Below, one piece after another: positions 61,926 through 64,000 of a stretch of DNA of 64,000 bases (positions within the stretch are counted from its first letter, which is position 1; the number at the start of each line of letters is the position of its first letter). This DNA comes from Cymbidium sinense. Its lineage: Eukaryota > Streptophyta > Magnoliopsida > Asparagales > Orchidaceae. The translations under genes and the position numbers were made by a program. The stretch lies in assembly GCA_021442155.1 (NCBI GenBank), contig CM038214.1, positions 50,288,703-50,352,702 of the forward strand. Reading direction: 5' to 3'. The notes under the pieces were generated by a model that saw nothing but the letters and a program-made list of their open reading frames with translations, made no database searches and was not told the origin of the DNA.

Positions 61926-62600
61926 ACTTGAATCTTCGACGAACTCATTCATCATCAAGTCGAGTGCTATGTTGATGATCTCGTGGTCGAAAGTAGAGAA
62001 AATAAAGACCATCTCTTTGACTTGAGAGTACTTTTCAAATAGTTAAGACAATTTATCCTCAAAATGAACCCCCTAAAGTGTGCATTTAGTAATTCCTTGT
62101 CCCACACGTGAATTGAAATCAATCCAGAAGATCGGGCAATATTAGAAATGCCACCCCTAAAGGCTTAACTCAACTCGATCATTCATACTGATCAAAGACG
62201 CTTTATATCCAACCTATCTGGAAGATGTCAACCATTGTCAACACTTGTCAAAAAGGATGCGAAGTTCAAGTGGGATGACAAGTGTGAGCATACCTACGAA
62301 GACATCAAGCATTACTTGATGATGTCATCAGTTCTAGAAGCCCCTCATACTTAACACCGCTGCATTAGACGACTTCCTTGGTGCTTTTTTTGGCCCAAGC
62401 AAAATGACAAAGGGAAGGAAAAATCGTACTACCTCGCCATCATTTAATCCGAGGCTAATTAGCCACCCATTGAGAAGCATTGCCTAGCTTTAATCGTTGC
62501 ATCCCAAAGGCTATAACACTACATGCATCCTGATAAGGTGAACTTAATTTCTAGGATCATTCCACTATAGTATCTCATGATACGACCAATGGTATCCAGA
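61926..62600 (+). pseudogene. RT C-terminus and RNase H of fragment C
   Basis: DELIHHQVECYVDDLVVES near 61935-61995 contains the RT YVDD box; KMNPLKCAF and KKDAKFKWDDKCEHTYEDIK follow, typical of the Ty3/gypsy RT thumb and connection. RNase H is degraded (DDFLGAFFGPSKMTKG and an IEKHCLAL-like part with shifts). In-frame stops are present. The palm and fingers of RT are missing at the left edge. From 62600 to 62770 only broken tether sequence is seen. Confidence 0.82.
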
Positions 62601-62770
62601 CGGTTGGCACGACGGTCCATGATCCTCTCATAGTTTGACATTACCTTTGCCCCACCGAAAGCGACAAGCGCATTTCTTAAACACACCCACTTCTTGTAAT
62701 TTCTACTTAGTGATGATCTCCCCGATGAACAAATCATGAATTAGGGGATACTAGCATTCACCGTTGGGAG

Positions 62771-63207
62771 ATGTACTTTGATGGCGCGACTTCCTCCCAA
62801 AGAGGAGAAGAACCAGAATATACTATTCTAGGAAAGGTAGGGGTAAGAATTGTTCTCTTAACTCTAGACTGCGATGTGATGAGATTATCATATCATTTAT
62901 CCAATCCTTGCATTAATAATGAATTAGAATATGAGGCTCTGATTGCCAGTTTGGAGTTATCCATTACTTTAAGCATCCAAAACATCAACATCTTTAGGGA
63001 TTCTCAACTAATTATCAACCAAATCGCTGGGGCCTATAAGGTTATAAAGCCCAAGCTCCATCACTACCATAAGTACACCATGGAGTTGTTGGCCCAAATC
63101 CTAGAGGTTTCCATTTATAAGATTCCTCGTGGATAGAATGTCATAGCATATGCTTTAGCTAAGCTTGCCAAGGAATTGACATGTCTGGAGTATGAGTATA
63201 TATAATA
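62771..63207 (+). pseudogene. Extra archaeal-type RNase H of fragment C
   Basis: MYFDGATSS, then NELEYEALIASLEL, FRDSQLIINQIAGAYKVIKP and, after a stop, AYALAKLAKEL. These match the catalytic D, E and D positions of the second RNase H of Tat elements; the last Asp is Tyr, as in element A. The shared Tyr suggests that the source family already carried it or that both derive from one defective copy. Confidence 0.85.
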
Positions 63208-63289
63208 AAGGTCTAAAATGGAGAAGTCTTATCTTTTATTGATATTGAACTCATCAAAAAGTACTCTCTTAAAGGGGAGGTTATCATTT

Positions 63290-64000
63290 TAAAGAAGTAT
63301 GAGGAGTTAGATTAGAGGCAACCATTCATGGATTACTTAAATAAAGGCAAACTACCTCAAGAGAAGTCCCAAACCCATCAGATGAAGCAGAGAGCACTTT
63401 CCTACACTCTTGTGGATGGTGTCTTATACCGATGGTCTTTCAATCATATGTGGTTACATTGTTTAGACAAGAATAAAGCAAGTAAGATCATGACCGAGGT
63501 ATACTCAGGATTATGTGGAGCCAACCAATCCTATTCAAAGTTGAAAGCCAAGATCAAGAGAATAGGATACTACAGGCCATCGATGATCAAAAATTACATG
63601 GATACAGCTTGGCAAGGCCACCAATGTCAAATACATAGTGTGGTCCTACACTAACCACCCAACATTCTACATCCCCCTTCTTCTAAAGATCATCAGTTCA
63701 TCTTAGGTACTACTGACTACTTTTTAAAATGGGTGAAGGCGATTTCGCTCAGAGAGGTCACAACTCAGCATGTACTTCAATTTTTTTGGAAGCATATCGC
63801 ATATAGGTTCAGTTTTTCTCGACAAATTATATCTGATAATGGTACTACATTCAAGAGCATCGATATTAACAAATTTTCCAGAAGATAGCTTAAATTACAT
63901 ATATTCTACCATCAACTACCTGAGGGAAAACTACTTAGCTAAAGCCTTTAACAAAACACTCATCTAAATACTAAAGAAGGCACTCGACAATAACAAGCGA
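63290..64000 (+). pseudogene. Integrase of fragment C (partial)
   Basis: The frame at 63328-63654 gives QKRALSYTLVDGVLYRW-type sequence (MKQRALSYTLVDGVLYRW), TEVYSGLCGANQSYSKLK and HQCQIH, the HHCC part (one Cys of CQAC-type replaced by Gly: WQGHQC). The core then shows IISDNGTTFKS near 63830 and NYLRENYLAKAFNKTLI near 63920. Stops and a frameshift are present and the end is cut by the window. Confidence 0.85.

Larger units (their letters stand above)
61926..64000 (+). mobile_element. Tat-type fragment C (RT end to integrase; runs off window)
   Basis: Begins in T-rich satellite just upstream of the RT active-site box and continues through RNase H, the extra archaeal-type RNase H and the integrase in the canonical Tat order. 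It supplies the region that is missing from element A. Stops throughout; the right end is outside the window. Confidence 0.88.

Overview
The window is repeat-packed plant nuclear DNA with no intact host gene. Four things point to a seed plant with a large, heterochromatin-rich genome: L1-type LINEs whose ORF1 carries a DUF4283-like domain plus a CCHC knuckle and whose ORF2 carries a C-terminal RNase H; Ty3/gypsy sequences of the Tat/Ogre type with a second (archaeal-type) RNase H before the integrase; plant-type TTTAGGG telomere-like repeats; and fragments of a glycine-rich RNA-binding protein (GR-RBP). I cannot name the species. The position is probably pericentromeric, interstitial or subtelomeric heterochromatin, not a live chromosome end.

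Layout (+ strand): 1-7546, LINE copy 1 on the minus strand, with its 3' end off the window. 7547-15556, telomere-like satellite block I with GR-RBP fragment 1. 15557-25424, Tat-type element A on the plus strand, without a 5' LTR and with a foreign stretch replacing most of its reverse transcriptase. 25549-31685, satellite block II with GR-RBP fragments 2-4. 31686-40459, LINE copy 2 (minus), end to end. 40460-42267, satellite block III, mostly TTTAG/TTTAGG. 42268-48691, LINE copy 3 (minus), 5'-truncated inside its RT. 48692-52032, satellite block IV. 52033-57048, Tat fragment B (plus), beginning at the integrase. 57167-61925, satellite block V with GR-RBP fragment 5. 61926-64000, Tat fragment C (plus), beginning at the RT active site and running off the window.

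The satellite is more ordered than it looks. TTTAGGG-rich stretches alternate with 0.6-1 kb T-rich stretches that start at a recurrent mark (poly-T, AAATTAAGTAAAC, then GTAGG) seen about 20 times. A second waypoint (TTATTCTTAGGTTTATTT) lies about 540-660 bp further on in most units. The GR-RBP fragment, cut at the same place in all five copies, is part of some units.

The most interesting pattern is at the LINE and GR-RBP ends. Each visible 3' poly(A) end is joined to CCCTAAA repeats in the same orientation, and each visible LINE 5' end abuts TTTAGGG/CCCTAAA as well. This is the arrangement expected if the 3'-TTT end of a nicked G-rich telomeric strand primed reverse transcription of poly(A), as for the silkworm TRAS/SART elements. 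It is a hypothesis resting on three LINEs and one amplified retrocopy. All open reading frames here are broken transposon genes or chance frames in biased sequence.
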